Assembly (NCBI RefSeq): GCF_008642275.1
Contig: NZ_CP029189.1
Location: 3,292,001-3,356,000, forward strand
DNA from: Streptomyces venezuelae
Lineage (GTDB): Bacteria > Actinomycetota > Actinomycetes > Streptomycetales > Streptomycetaceae
Direction: 5' to 3'
DNA: 64,000 bases
The translations under genes and the position numbers were made by a program. This document shows positions 53,698-62,839 of the stretch, piece after piece. Each line of letters opens with the position of its first letter. Position 1 is the stretch's first letter. The notes beneath the pieces were generated by a model. It saw nothing but the letters and a program-made list of their open reading frames with translations. It was not told the DNA's origin and searched no databases.

Positions 53698-54540
53698 ATG
53701 GGTACCAACGAAGACCGCACCGAGGACCGGGCCACGGCCGTGCTCGTCCGGGACGCGATGGACCGTGCGCTGGCGGAACTGCCCACCACGGCGGACCTGG
53801 TGGGCCCGGCCCGCGCCCAGGGCCTGCGCCGCAGGGCGCGCGTCCGGGCGGCGATCGGCGGTGCGGTACTGGCCGTGGCCGGGCTCGGCCTGGCCGGAGC
53901 CTTCGTCCTGCCGGGCGACGGCGACGACCGGGGGGCGACGGGATCCACCGGGGTCGTGGACGTGGCCGGGCCGCCGACGAGCTCCGCGCCGCCGCCGCCG
54001 ATCCACCTCGAACCCAGCCCGGGCGAGTCGTCGATGGCCGACCTGCCGCCCGCCGAACGGGCCCGGCAGGAGAACTTCCAGAACCAGGCCGTCGGTGTGC
54101 TCCAGCAACTGCTGCCGCCGTCGGTCGGCACCGTGCAGCGGATCGACCTGAGCGTGCGGCAGTACCAGGGCAGCAAGGACGGCAAGACCTTCCGCATCAT
54201 CTTCTCGGTGCGGCCGTCCGAACCGGGCATGGCGCCCCAGACCTGCCGCGAGATCAAGGACACCGTCTGCTCGAAGGCCACCCTGCCCGGCGGCATCCGG
54301 GCCGACGCGGCCGTCTCGCCGATCAACAACGGCAACGTCACCGAGTCCCGGGTCTGGTTCCGCTACGGGGCCAGCGACGTCTCGCTGAGGGTCGGCCCGC
54401 ACGACGCGTCGAACACCTCGGCGCCCGTCACCGGCCAGCAGCTCCTCGACGTCGCCGGGTCCGCCGCCTTCCTCGACCTGGTCAAGGCGGCCGACCGCGA
54501 CCCGGTGGAGGAAATGCAGCGCACGGTCATCGGCGGCTGA
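53698..54540 (+). CDS. Single-pass membrane protein, probable partner of the ECF sigma
   Basis: 280 residues: a cytoplasmic part (1-50) with a basic RRRARVRA stretch, one helix (IGGAVLAVAGLGLAGAFVLP, about 53-72), a Pro/Ser-rich linker and a 170-residue exported domain. The arrangement is typical of proteins following SigE-family sigmas, although no zinc-binding anti-sigma motif (HxxxCxxC) is present. It starts 9 bases after the sigma gene. Confidence 0.8.
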   Translation: MGTNEDRTEDRATAVLVRDAMDRALAELPTTADLVGPARAQGLRRRARVRAAIGGAVLAVAGLGLAGAFVLPGDGDDRGATGSTGVVDVAGPPTSSAPPPPIHLEPSPGESSMADLPPAERARQENFQNQAVGVLQQLLPPSVGTVQRIDLSVRQYQGSKDGKTFRIIFSVRPSEPGMAPQTCREIKDTVCSKATLPGGIRADAAVSPINNGNVTESRVWFRYGASDVSLRVGPHDASNTSAPVTGQQLLDVAGSAAFLDLVKAADRDPVEEMQRTVIGG

Positions 54541-54549
54541 CCGGGCCGT

Positions 54550-55554
54550 CTAGCGCCGCCGCGCCCGCCACACCAGGTAGGCCGCGGAGGCCAGCGCAGC
54601 GCCCCGCAGGACCCACGGCCACATCCCGTGCATCGCCCCGCTCAGCTGGTCGTCCGGCAGGGTCTCCCCCCACTTGCCGTTCATCCGGCCCCACACCCAC
54701 AGCACCGCCCCCGCGAGCACCGCGCCGGGCGGGCCGAAGACCGCCCATTTGCGCTCCGCCGGACCCAGCACGCGCGAGGCGAACGGAAGGAACCAGCCGA
54801 CCACGAGGAGCAGCCAGTAGCCGCTGACCATGCCGACGACGAGGACGGCCGCCGCCAGCAGCAGGAAGGCGTTCGGCCGCGGGCGGGCGGCCGGGGCCGC
54901 CGGGGCGTCCGGGCCGGCGGCCCCGGCCGCCGCGTCCTTCCTCGCACGCCGCCGCTCGCGCAGGAACCGTACGAGGCTCCGCGCGCCCCCCTCGTCCTTC
55001 CCGGGCGGGGCCGGCGCCGCCTCCTTCTCCGCCTGCTCGTCCTGCGGTCCGTCCTTGAAGAGGTCCGGGATCTCGATGCCGCCCGCGAAACCCTCGACCT
55101 GCGGGCCCGCCCCGTACGTCCCCGGGCTCACCCGCCACCAGTCGGGCTCGGCCCCGCCGGAGGGGCCGAGCTCGTCCAGCCCGGCCAGGTGCGGCGGCAC
55201 GTTCTCGGGCTCCGCCGCCGGGCGGGCCGGGGGTGCGTTCCTGCCGCGCGGGCGGCCCGGTCCCCGCTGGACGGGGACCGACAGGCCGGCGTCGGCGGGC
55301 GCCGCCGGGGCGGGGGCCCCGCCCTGCCGGGAGCCGAGGGTGTCCAGGACCTCCTCGGGGGTGCCGATCCGCTCCAGGATGCGCCGTACGGCGGCCGGGG
55401 TGTCGGGGTCGTACTTGGCGCGCCGACGGTCGATCTCGTCCCGCAGCCCCGACACCAGCCTCATCCGGTCGCCCGAGGACAACTGCCGCTGCTGCGCCAA
55501 GTCCCCGACGCGGCTCAGATATTCGTAGACCAGATGGTCGCTCTCGATCCCCAC
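54550..55554 (-). CDS. HAAS-like membrane protein
   Basis: 334 residues. The first 80 form a helical HAAS-type domain (VYEYLSRVGDLAQQRQL, DRRRAKYDPDTPAAVRRI, then IGTPEEVLDTLGS). A Pro/Ala-rich linker leads to a membrane region with four or so helices near the C-terminus (about 220-334: AFLLLAAAVLVVGMVSGYWL). HAAS proteins often work with PadR regulators; none is adjacent. Function unknown. Confidence 0.8.
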   Translation of the reverse strand: MGIESDHLVYEYLSRVGDLAQQRQLSSGDRMRLVSGLRDEIDRRRAKYDPDTPAAVRRILERIGTPEEVLDTLGSRQGGAPAPAAPADAGLSVPVQRGPGRPRGRNAPPARPAAEPENVPPHLAGLDELGPSGGAEPDWWRVSPGTYGAGPQVEGFAGGIEIPDLFKDGPQDEQAEKEAAPAPPGKDEGGARSLVRFLRERRRARKDAAAGAAGPDAPAAPAARPRPNAFLLLAAAVLVVGMVSGYWLLLVVGWFLPFASRVLGPAERKWAVFGPPGAVLAGAVLWVWGRMNGKWGETLPDDQLSGAMHGMWPWVLRGAALASAAYLVWRARRR

Positions 55555-55685
55555 GCCCAGGCTCCTCCCTTACCCCCTGCCCCGAAGGTAGCGCGTGCGC
55601 CCGTGGAGCTGCCGCGGGCGCAGCGGATACCGTTGACCGGATGGGGACCGGCCGACTGACCGGCCGACGCGACCAGGAGGCGACT

Positions 55686-58127
55686 GTGCCCGAGGCAAGC
55701 ACTGCGGCGGGATCCGCCGGCGGGAGCCCGGCGGGAAACTCCCCGCGTTCACTCGCCGAGGCGCTGCGCGCCCGTGACGACGCGGCACTCGCGGCCCTGT
55801 TGCGGGCCCGCCCGGACCTGCTCGGACCGGTGCCCGGCGATGTGACGCAGCTGGCCACCCGGGCGGGCACCCGGGCCTCGGTGGTGCGCGCCCTGGACCG
55901 GCTGGACCGGTTCGCCCTGCAGACCGCCGAGGCGCTCGCGGTGGGCCCGGACCCGTGCCCGTACCCGGTGCTGGAGGGGCTGCTGACGGGCGGCGAGGAC
56001 GAACGCGCCCGCGCCGCGCTCCCCGGCGCCCTGGCCACCCTGCGCGACCAGGCCCTGGTGTGGGGCGACGAGGACCGGCTGCGGCTGGTCCGCACGGCGC
56101 GCGAACTGCTCGCCCCGTCCGCGTCCCGGCCTTCGCCCACCGGGCTGGGGCCGACCGTCGCCGAGGCCACGGCCGGGATGTCGCCGACCCGGGTGCAGGA
56201 GATCGTGGCGGCCGTCGGGCTGCCCGCCACCCACGACCCGGTGTCCGCGGTGACGGCCCTGACCGGCCTGTTCACCGACCCGGAGCGGATGTCGGCGCTG
56301 CTGGACGAGGCTCCGGCGGAGGCGCACCAGGTGCTGGGGCGGCTCGTGTGGGGCCCGCCGTACGGCGAGGTGACACCGAATCCGACGCCGCCGGTGCGCT
56401 GGCTGCGCGACCGGGGGCTGCTGCTGCCCGCGACGGCGCGGACCGTGGTCCTGCCCCGCGAGGTGGCCCTGCACCTGCGCGGTGGGCTCGCGCACCGGGA
56501 CACCGCGCCGGTGGCTCCGCCGGTGCCCGCGCACCGCGAGCACCGTCCACAGCTTGTGGACGCGAACGCCGCCGGGCAGGCGCTGGCCGCGCTGGCCACC
56601 GTCGAGGAACTGGTGAAGTCCTGGGAGCATGCGGGCCCGCCGGTGCTGCGGGCGGGCGGGCTCTCCGTACGGGACCTGAAGCGGACCGCCGCCGCACTGG
56701 ACACGACCGAGCAGCAGGCGGCCTTCTGGGCCGAACTGGCCTACGCGGCCGGTCTGCTGGCCAGCGACGGGGAGGCGGACGAGCGGTACGCGCCCACCCC
56801 GGCCTTCGACGACTGGCTCGAACTGCCGCCCGCCGAGCGCTGGTCGCACCTCGCGGCGGCCTGGCTGCCGGCCACCCGCACGGCTCCGCTGGTCGGCGAG
56901 CAGGACGCCAAGGGGCGCACGCTCTCCGCGCTCGGCCCCGAACTCGACCGCTCCGCCGCCCCCGAGGTGCGCCGACGGGTCCTGGAGCTCCTCGGCGACC
57001 TGCCGGAGGGCGGCGCGCCCGACCCCGACGCCCTGCTGGCGCGGCTCGCCTGGGAGCGGCCCGTACGCGGCGCGAGCGATCTGCGGGCCCGCCTCGCGCA
57101 CTGGACGCTGGCCGAGGCGGAGGTGCTCGGCGTGACCGGCCGGGGCGCGCTGTCCGGGCCCGGCCGGGCCCTGCTGGAGCACCGCGACCCGGCGCCGCTG
57201 CTGGCCCCGCAGCTGCCGGAGCCGGTGGACCACGTACTGCTGCAGGCGGACCTGACGGCCGTGGCCCCGGGGCCGCTGCGCCGCCCGCTGGGCGACACCC
57301 TCGCCGTACTCGCGGACGTGGAGTCCAAGGGCGGGGCGACGGTGTACCGGTTCACGCCCGGCTCGGTGCGCCGCGCCCTGGACGCCGGCCATGCGGCCGC
57401 GGACCTGCACGCCTTCCTGAAGGAGCACAGCCGCACCCCGGTGCCGCAGCCGCTGGCCTACCTGATCGACGACGTGGCGCGCCGGCACGGCCACCTGCGG
57501 GTGGGCGCGGCCTCCTCGTACGTGCGCTGCGACGACGACGCGATGCTGGGCGAGATCCTGGCCGACAAGCGTTCGGCCGGGCTGGGTCTGCGCCGCCTCG
57601 CGCCGACGGTGCTCGCGGCGCAGGCGGATCCGACCGTGCTGCTGGAGGGGCTGCGGTCGATGGGCTACGCGCCGGCCGCGGAGTCCCGTACCGGCGACGT
57701 GCTGGTGGCACGGGCCGACGCCCGCCGCACCCCGGCCCGCTCGGCGCCCGTACCGGTGCCGGAGGGGCCGCCGGTGCCGGACGCGACACTGCTGGCGGCG
57801 GCGGTACGGGCGATCCGGGCGGGTGACGTGGCGGCGACGGCGGTGCGCAAGGAACCGGCGGCGGCCTCGGCGTCCGCCGTACCGGGTGAACTGCCGCGCA
57901 CGAGCGCGGCGGAGACCCTGGCGACGGTGCAGGCGGCCGCGCTGACCGGGTCGGCGGTGTGGATCGGGTACGTGAACGCGGAGGGTGCGGCGAGCCAGCG
58001 GGTCATCGCGCCGGTCCGGGTGGAGGGCGGCTTCGTCACCGGGTACGACCACACGGCGGACGAGGTACGGACGTACGCGCTGCACCGGATCACCGGTGTC
58101 GCGGAACTGGCGGACGACCAGGTGTAG
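55686..58127 (+). CDS. Helicase-associated protein (XPB/Ssl2 N-terminal type) with WYL-like tail
   Basis: 813 residues from GTG at 55686 (after AGGAGG). It resembles actinobacterial proteins annotated as helicase C-terminal/XPB N-terminal domain proteins, like Rv0862c which sits beside the XPB homologue Rv0861c in M. tuberculosis. The region 500-660 carries an XPB-like damage-recognition fold (HVLLQADLTAVAPGPL). Residues 735-813 look like a WYL ligand domain (VWIGYVNAEGAASQRVIAPV, VTGYDHTADEVRTYALHRI). No Walker A. A true XPB helicase lies three genes downstream. Confidence 0.85.
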   Translation: MPEASTAAGSAGGSPAGNSPRSLAEALRARDDAALAALLRARPDLLGPVPGDVTQLATRAGTRASVVRALDRLDRFALQTAEALAVGPDPCPYPVLEGLLTGGEDERARAALPGALATLRDQALVWGDEDRLRLVRTARELLAPSASRPSPTGLGPTVAEATAGMSPTRVQEIVAAVGLPATHDPVSAVTALTGLFTDPERMSALLDEAPAEAHQVLGRLVWGPPYGEVTPNPTPPVRWLRDRGLLLPATARTVVLPREVALHLRGGLAHRDTAPVAPPVPAHREHRPQLVDANAAGQALAALATVEELVKSWEHAGPPVLRAGGLSVRDLKRTAAALDTTEQQAAFWAELAYAAGLLASDGEADERYAPTPAFDDWLELPPAERWSHLAAAWLPATRTAPLVGEQDAKGRTLSALGPELDRSAAPEVRRRVLELLGDLPEGGAPDPDALLARLAWERPVRGASDLRARLAHWTLAEAEVLGVTGRGALSGPGRALLEHRDPAPLLAPQLPEPVDHVLLQADLTAVAPGPLRRPLGDTLAVLADVESKGGATVYRFTPGSVRRALDAGHAAADLHAFLKEHSRTPVPQPLAYLIDDVARRHGHLRVGAASSYVRCDDDAMLGEILADKRSAGLGLRRLAPTVLAAQADPTVLLEGLRSMGYAPAAESRTGDVLVARADARRTPARSAPVPVPEGPPVPDATLLAAAVRAIRAGDVAATAVRKEPAAASASAVPGELPRTSAAETLATVQAAALTGSAVWIGYVNAEGAASQRVIAPVRVEGGFVTGYDHTADEVRTYALHRITGVAELADDQV

Positions 58128-58138
58128 GAGGGGTTCCG

Positions 58139-58426
58139 GTGGGGCGGACGGTCACGGTGCAGGGCGTGGTGTTCGAGCTCGACGAGCTGGTCGCGGTGCA
58201 CCTGCAGCGCGGATACACGGGCGGGGTGCTGGACCTGCGCACGGCGGACGGCGAGCACCACACCTTCGAGTTGTCGATCCGCGACTCGGCGGCCGACCAC
58301 GCGGCGTACCTGGTGCTGAAGTACGAGTCCGGCTGCTACACGGAGACATGGCCGCGCTGGGGCGGCTCGCGGTCTGCGCCGGCGCCGAAACCCGATGGCC
58401 GTCGGGATGACGAGCCGTCATCCTGA
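58139..58426 (+). CDS. Small conserved hypothetical protein
   Basis: 95 residues from GTG 58139 with TAGGAGGGG upstream: VQGVVFELDELVAVHLQRGY, LDLRTADGEHHTFELSI and YLVLKYESGCYTETWPRW. It reads as a single beta-rich domain with no membrane segment. It starts 11 bases after the helicase-like gene, suggesting a shared transcript. Function unknown. Confidence 0.65.
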   Translation: MGRTVTVQGVVFELDELVAVHLQRGYTGGVLDLRTADGEHHTFELSIRDSAADHAAYLVLKYESGCYTETWPRWGGSRSAPAPKPDGRRDDEPSS

Positions 58427-58430
58427 GCGC

Positions 58431-59024
58431 ATGTCCGACGATGTACCGAACCGCCAGATACGCGCGGCGCACACCGACACCACGATCACCGTGTACCAGG
58501 CCTACTCCCCCTCGCTCGGGTTGCCGGCCGCGCGCGACGGCCGTTTCCCGCCCGCCTGGAAGCGGGAGCGGATGACGTGGATCAAGCCGTCGTTCCTGTG
58601 GATGATGTACCGCTGCGGCTGGGGGACCAAGGCCGACCAGGAGACGGTGCTGGCGGTCGAGATCACCCGGGAGGGCTTCGACCGGGCGCTGCGCGACGCC
58701 TGCCTGTCCCACCACGTGCCGGACGTGCACGGGGACCGGGCCGCCTGGAAGGAGTCCCTGCGGGCGGCTCCGGCCCGGGTCCAGTGGGACCCGGAGCGGG
58801 ATCTGCGGCTGAACCCGCTGCCGTACCGCTCGCTCCAGCTGGGCCTGTCGGGGCCGGCCTCCCGGGCCTACGCGGACGAGTGGACGGTCGCGATCCGTGA
58901 CGTGACGGGCCTGGCCCGGGAGATCCGCGGCCTGCTCGGGGCCGGGGACGAGGCGGCCGCGCGCGCCCTGCTGCCCGCGGAGACCCCGTACCCGGCGGGT
59001 CCGCTGCCCCACCTGGGGGCGTAG
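58431..59024 (+). CDS. DUF4291 protein
   Basis: 197 residues matching the DUF4291 family: RQIRAAHTDTTITVYQAYSP at the start, RMTWIKPSFLWMMYRCGW (about 60), VQWDPERD and PYRSLQLGL. The fold is unknown to me and no catalytic motif is evident. ATG at 58431, five bases after the preceding stop. Confidence 0.88.
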   Translation: MSDDVPNRQIRAAHTDTTITVYQAYSPSLGLPAARDGRFPPAWKRERMTWIKPSFLWMMYRCGWGTKADQETVLAVEITREGFDRALRDACLSHHVPDVHGDRAAWKESLRAAPARVQWDPERDLRLNPLPYRSLQLGLSGPASRAYADEWTVAIRDVTGLAREIRGLLGAGDEAAARALLPAETPYPAGPLPHLGA

Positions 59025-59043
59025 CCGGGCGGCCGCGGTCGGT

Positions 59044-59586
59044 TCAGTCGCGGACGAGCAGGACGACGAATCCCGCCACGGCGCCCACCAGCAGGGCGAT
59101 CAGGGCGTGGCGGGGCCGGTTCTCGCGCAGCACCGGAAGGTGGTGGTCCACGGCGAAGCGGCCGGGCCCGGTGAGGGTGAGGGCGACGACCGCGGCGAAC
59201 AGCACCACTTCGAGTTCGACGCCCTTGGGCGGGAAGTAGGCGCTCAGGCCCCGGACATCGAGGATGTTGATGAAGACACCGGTCAGGGCCGCTCCGGCGA
59301 GCGGGGTGAGCAGGCCGAGGGCGAGGCCGAGGCCGCCGAGGGTCTCGGAGAGGCCCGCGATGACGGCCATGGCGTCCCCGGCGGGGTAGCCGGCCATCGA
59401 GAAGCCCTTGCCGGTCGCGGTGAGACCGGGGCCGCCGAACCAGCCGAAGAGCTTCATCGTGCCGTGGCCGGCCATGCTGAGGCCGACGACGAGCCGCAGC
59501 AGGAGCAGGCCGGCGTCGTGGGTGACGGTGGTGGCGGGAGCCGCGGAGGTGCTGAAGAGCGGCTGGTCCCAGCGTGCTTGCGTCAT
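59044..59586 (-). CDS. DoxX-family membrane protein
   Basis: 180 residues with four helices and the DoxX marks GLLLLRLVVGLSMAGHGTMK and GLSETLGGLGLALGLLTPL. DoxX proteins sit in the inner membrane, sometimes with thiosulfate/redox or stress-protection roles. It converges with the DUF4291 gene. Confidence 0.88.
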   Translation of the reverse strand: MTQARWDQPLFSTSAAPATTVTHDAGLLLLRLVVGLSMAGHGTMKLFGWFGGPGLTATGKGFSMAGYPAGDAMAVIAGLSETLGGLGLALGLLTPLAGAALTGVFINILDVRGLSAYFPPKGVELEVVLFAAVVALTLTGPGRFAVDHHLPVLRENRPRHALIALLVGAVAGFVVLLVRD

Positions 59587-59985
59587 GAGGGTCCGTTCCG
59601 ACGTCGCCAGTGGGCGCCTGGGGGAGCCTGGGGGCGCCTGTCACCCTAGGACGCCCGGCCGCGCCGCACGGGCCGCAACATCACCGCCCGCACCCTCGGC
59701 TTCCTGCGACGACCCGTTCGGCCCTGGAACGCCTGACCGCAACCGGGTCGAGCGGCCGGTGCGGCGCGACCGGTGCGGCCGGCGCAACCGGTGCGGCGCG
59801 GCCGGCACGGCGCGGCCGGTGCGGCCGGACCGCGAGTTCCACGGCGGCCTCGGCCTGCTGCCGGACGGCCTGGGCCGCTGACGCCCGGGGCGCCCGCCCG
59901 GTGCCCCCGCCGAAGCGGCGTGTTCCCACCCTCCGCGCCGTACGGCACACTGGAGGTTTGACCTGAATGAAACGGGGCGCCGCGC
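59587..59985. repeat. Low-complexity interval before the XPB gene
   Basis: 399 bases without a supported gene. A run at about 59755-59830 repeats ACCGGTGCGG and GCGCGGCCGG units; another at 59616-59640 repeats GCGCCTGGGGG. Open frames across it encode only Arg/Pro/Gly repeats. The XPB promoter must lie here but is not obvious. Confidence 0.65.
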
Positions 59986-61629
59986 GTGAATGGTCCACTC
60001 ATCGTCCAGAGCGACAAGACCCTCCTCCTCGAAGTCGACCACGAGCTCGCCGGAGCCGCCCGGCGTGCCATCGCCCCCTTCGCCGAGCTGGAGCGGGCCC
60101 CCGAGCACATCCACACCTACCGGATCACCCCGCTCGGCCTGTGGAACGCCCGGGCCGCGGGCCATGACGCCGAGCAGGTCGTCGACGCGCTCGTCGAGTA
60201 CTCCCGCTACCCCGTCCCGCACGCACTCCTCGTCGACGTCGCCGAGACCATGGCGCGCTACGGCCGCCTGACCCTCTCCAAGCACCCCGTGCACGGACTG
60301 GTCCTCACCAGCACCGACCGGCCGGTGCTGGAGGAGATCCTGCGGTCCAAGAAGATCGCCCCGCTCGTCGGCGCGCGGCTCGACCCCGACACCGTGGCCG
60401 TGCACCCGTCCGAGCGCGGGCAGATCAAGCAGACGCTGCTCAAGCTGGGCTGGCCCGCCGAGGACCTCGCCGGCTACGTGGACGGCGAGGCGCACCCGAT
60501 CGACCTGGCCGAGGACGGCTGGGCGCTGCGCCCGTACCAGCAGCAGGCCGTCGAGGGCTTCTGGCACGGCGGCTCCGGGGTGGTCGTACTGCCCTGCGGC
60601 GCCGGCAAGACCCTGGTCGGCGCCGGAGCCATGGCGATGGCCAAGGCGACGACGCTGATCCTGGTGACGAACACCGTCTCGGCCCGCCAGTGGAAGCACG
60701 AGCTGGTCAAGCGGACCTCGCTGACCGAGGACGAGATCGGCGAGTACTCCGGCACCCGCAAGGAGATCCGGCCCGTCACCATCGCCACCTACCAGGTCCT
60801 GACGACCAAGCGGAAGGGCGTCTACCCCCACCTGGAGCTCTTCGACTCCCGCGACTGGGGCCTGATCGTCTACGACGAGGTGCACCTGCTGCCCGCGCCC
60901 GTCTTCAAGTTCACCGCCGACCTGCAGGCGCGCCGCCGGCTCGGCCTGACGGCGACGCTGGTGCGCGAGGACGGCCGGGAGTCGGACGTCTTCTCCCTCA
61001 TCGGCCCGAAGCGCTTCGACGCCCCGTGGAAGGAGATCGAGGCGCAGGGCTACATCGCGCCCGCCGACTGCGTGGAGGTCCGGGTCAACCTGACGGAGTC
61101 GGAGCGGCTCGCGTACGCGACGGCCGAGACCGAGGAGAAGTACCGCTTCTGCGCGACGACCGCGACGAAGCGCAAGGTCACCGAGGCACTGGTGGCCAAG
61201 CACCGTGGTCAGCAGACCCTCGTCATCGGGCAGTACATCGACCAGCTCGACGAGCTGGGCGAGCACCTGGACGCCCCCGTGATCAAGGGCGAGACCTCCA
61301 ACGCCCAGCGCGAGAAGCTCTTCAACGCCTTCCGCGAGGGCGAGATCAGCGTGCTGGTCGTCTCGAAGGTCGCGAACTTCTCCATCGACCTGCCGGAAGC
61401 CACCGTCGCCATCCAGGTGTCGGGCACCTTCGGCTCCCGCCAGGAGGAGGCCCAGCGCCTGGGCCGTGTGCTGCGGCCGAAGGCGGACGGCCACGAGGCG
61501 CGGTTCTACTCGGTCGTCGCGCGCGACACGATCGACCAGGACTTCGCGGCACACCGCCAGCGTTTCCTCGCCGAGCAGGGGTACGCCTACCGGATCATGG
61601 ACGCCGACGAGCTGCTGGCCGACGGCTGA
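59986..61629 (+). CDS. XPB/Ssl2-type DNA repair helicase
   Basis: A 547-residue 3'-5' helicase of superfamily 2. N-terminal damage-recognition domain (1-170); Walker A LPCGAGKTLVGAG (about 203); DEVH box VYDEVHLLPAP (about 296); motif III LTATLVREDGRESD including the RED motif; VI QRLGRVLRPKADG (about 490). This is the bacterial XPB-II form known from mycobacteria. It acts in nucleotide-excision-type repair or fork remodelling; in bacteria its role is not settled. Its 3' end overlaps the GT87-like gene by 43 bases. Confidence 0.95.
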   Translation: MNGPLIVQSDKTLLLEVDHELAGAARRAIAPFAELERAPEHIHTYRITPLGLWNARAAGHDAEQVVDALVEYSRYPVPHALLVDVAETMARYGRLTLSKHPVHGLVLTSTDRPVLEEILRSKKIAPLVGARLDPDTVAVHPSERGQIKQTLLKLGWPAEDLAGYVDGEAHPIDLAEDGWALRPYQQQAVEGFWHGGSGVVVLPCGAGKTLVGAGAMAMAKATTLILVTNTVSARQWKHELVKRTSLTEDEIGEYSGTRKEIRPVTIATYQVLTTKRKGVYPHLELFDSRDWGLIVYDEVHLLPAPVFKFTADLQARRRLGLTATLVREDGRESDVFSLIGPKRFDAPWKEIEAQGYIAPADCVEVRVNLTESERLAYATAETEEKYRFCATTATKRKVTEALVAKHRGQQTLVIGQYIDQLDELGEHLDAPVIKGETSNAQREKLFNAFREGEISVLVVSKVANFSIDLPEATVAIQVSGTFGSRQEEAQRLGRVLRPKADGHEARFYSVVARDTIDQDFAAHRQRFLAEQGYAYRIMDADELLADG

Positions 61630-62354
61630 CTCCGGCAGGCCCGGGCGGTCAGGACGGCCAGCAAGGGAGCGCACCAGACCCACAGCGGCGGCCAGTCCAG
61701 GACGAGCGCCCGGGCCGCGTCGGCCAGATGCCGGGTCCAGAACTCGGCGGAGGCCTCGGGCAGGACCAGCAGCCCGAGCAGGGCGGTCCCGGCCGAGGCC
61801 GCCAGCGCGGTGAGCCCGGCGCGGACGCGACGGGTCAGCAGGAGGTACGCGGCGATCGCCGCCGGGGCGAGGGTGATCCCGGCGGCGACACCCAGCGCGA
61901 AGCCCTTGCCGAGCGCGGAGCGCGGCCGGCCGAGGTCCCACAGGACCAGGCACGCGAGAGCCAGATTGATCAGCCCGGCCAGCGGGGCCTGGAACAGCGG
62001 CTGCAGCCACAGCCCGCCGATGGTCGCGGCCAGTACGGGCCCGGGCCGGGACCGGAGTCCCGCGAGGCGGCAGGACAGGGTGATCAGCAGAGCGAGCAGG
62101 CCGGCGTTGCCGAGGACGAGAACGGCCTTCAGCGCCCCGCTCGGCAGCCAGGCGGCCGGCGTGAACAGGATCGCGGCGAACGGCGGATACGTGGTGGGCG
62201 GCCCCCACTCGGCCGCGGAGAAGCCCTGGACGAGGGCGTCGGCCACCGGAATGCGCAGGGCGATGCACAGCACGCCGAGCAGCAGCAGCGATCCGGTCAG
62301 CAGCACACCGGCAAGAGACGACGGTGAGCGGCTGGGAACGGGACTCGGGGTCAC
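61587..62354 (-). CDS. Shortened GT87-like (mannosyltransferase-type) membrane protein
   Basis: 255 residues with about seven helices. The N-terminal half matches the GT87/DUF2029 polyprenol-mannose transferase pattern (DALVQGFSAAEWG, TTYPPFAAILFTPAAWLPSG, LAGLINLALACLVLW). Family members are usually 380-430 residues; here FWTRHLADAARALV is followed at once by LDWPPLWVWCAPLL, which resembles the family's late SW.HHWVWAAPLL segment, so about 70 residues seem deleted. The last 14 residues overlap the XPB gene. It may be a non-functional relic or a short variant. Confidence 0.65.
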   Translation of the reverse strand: MTPSPVPSRSPSSLAGVLLTGSLLLLGVLCIALRIPVADALVQGFSAAEWGPPTTYPPFAAILFTPAAWLPSGALKAVLVLGNAGLLALLITLSCRLAGLRSRPGPVLAATIGGLWLQPLFQAPLAGLINLALACLVLWDLGRPRSALGKGFALGVAAGITLAPAAIAAYLLLTRRVRAGLTALAASAGTALLGLLVLPEASAEFWTRHLADAARALVLDWPPLWVWCAPLLAVLTARACRSQPSASSSSASMIR

Positions 62355-62367
62355 CCGCGTGACCCTA

Positions 62368-62407
62368 GTGGATCAGTGGATCAGTGGATCAGTGGATCGG
62401 TGGATGG
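62368..62407. repeat. Five-copy 8-bp tandem repeat
   Basis: GTGGATCA at 62368, 62376 and 62384, then GTGGATCG (62392) and GTGGATGG (62400), 14 bases upstream of the GT87-like start and within its probable promoter. Confidence 0.9.
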
Positions 62408-62443
62408 GCCGCGCGGGGCCCTGGCCCGGGGGCAGTGGCGTGT

Positions 62444-62623
62444 TCAGTGGCGTATGACGCCCGCGTCCTCGGTGTATTCACCGAGCACGACGACGCTCAC
62501 GGCGGTCGCCGCGAAGATCTTGACGGCGCGCAGCATGCCACCGAGGCCGTTGCGCTGACGGGAGTCGGAGTCGGCGCCGCTAGGACGGCTGCCCTGGATC
62601 GGGGTGAAGGTTGCGGGGCTCAT
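62444..62623 (-). CDS. Small single-helix protein
   Basis: 59 residues from ATG 62623: SPATFTPIQGSRPSGADSDS, then a helix AVKIFAATAVSVVVLG (about 34-49) and EYTEDAGVIRH. Codon bias suits a gene. The following 8-bp repeat and GT87-like gene are on the same strand. Function unknown. Confidence 0.5.
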   Translation of the reverse strand: MSPATFTPIQGSRPSGADSDSRQRNGLGGMLRAVKIFAATAVSVVVLGEYTEDAGVIRH

Positions 62624-62839
62624 GAATCCATGGTCCGTTTTCGCGGCCTCCCGCACATCGCTCCCGGGAGGGAACCTCATGAGCCCCCGGGTCCTCCTCC
62701 CGTCGCATGCGCACCCCTAGGGGTGGATACCAAGGTCTGACACTCCCCGGTACGACACCCGTCCGGATGCAGTGCGGCCGGCCGCGGCGGACCCTGGGAA
62801 GGTCCGTGTGCCGACGACCCCGTCAGGGGAGTGATCCGC

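Noticed and set aside
59690-59881. Plus-strand Arg/Gly/Pro-rich open frame
   Set aside because: It encodes a simple repeat, lacks a ribosome site and is explained by the low-complexity DNA.
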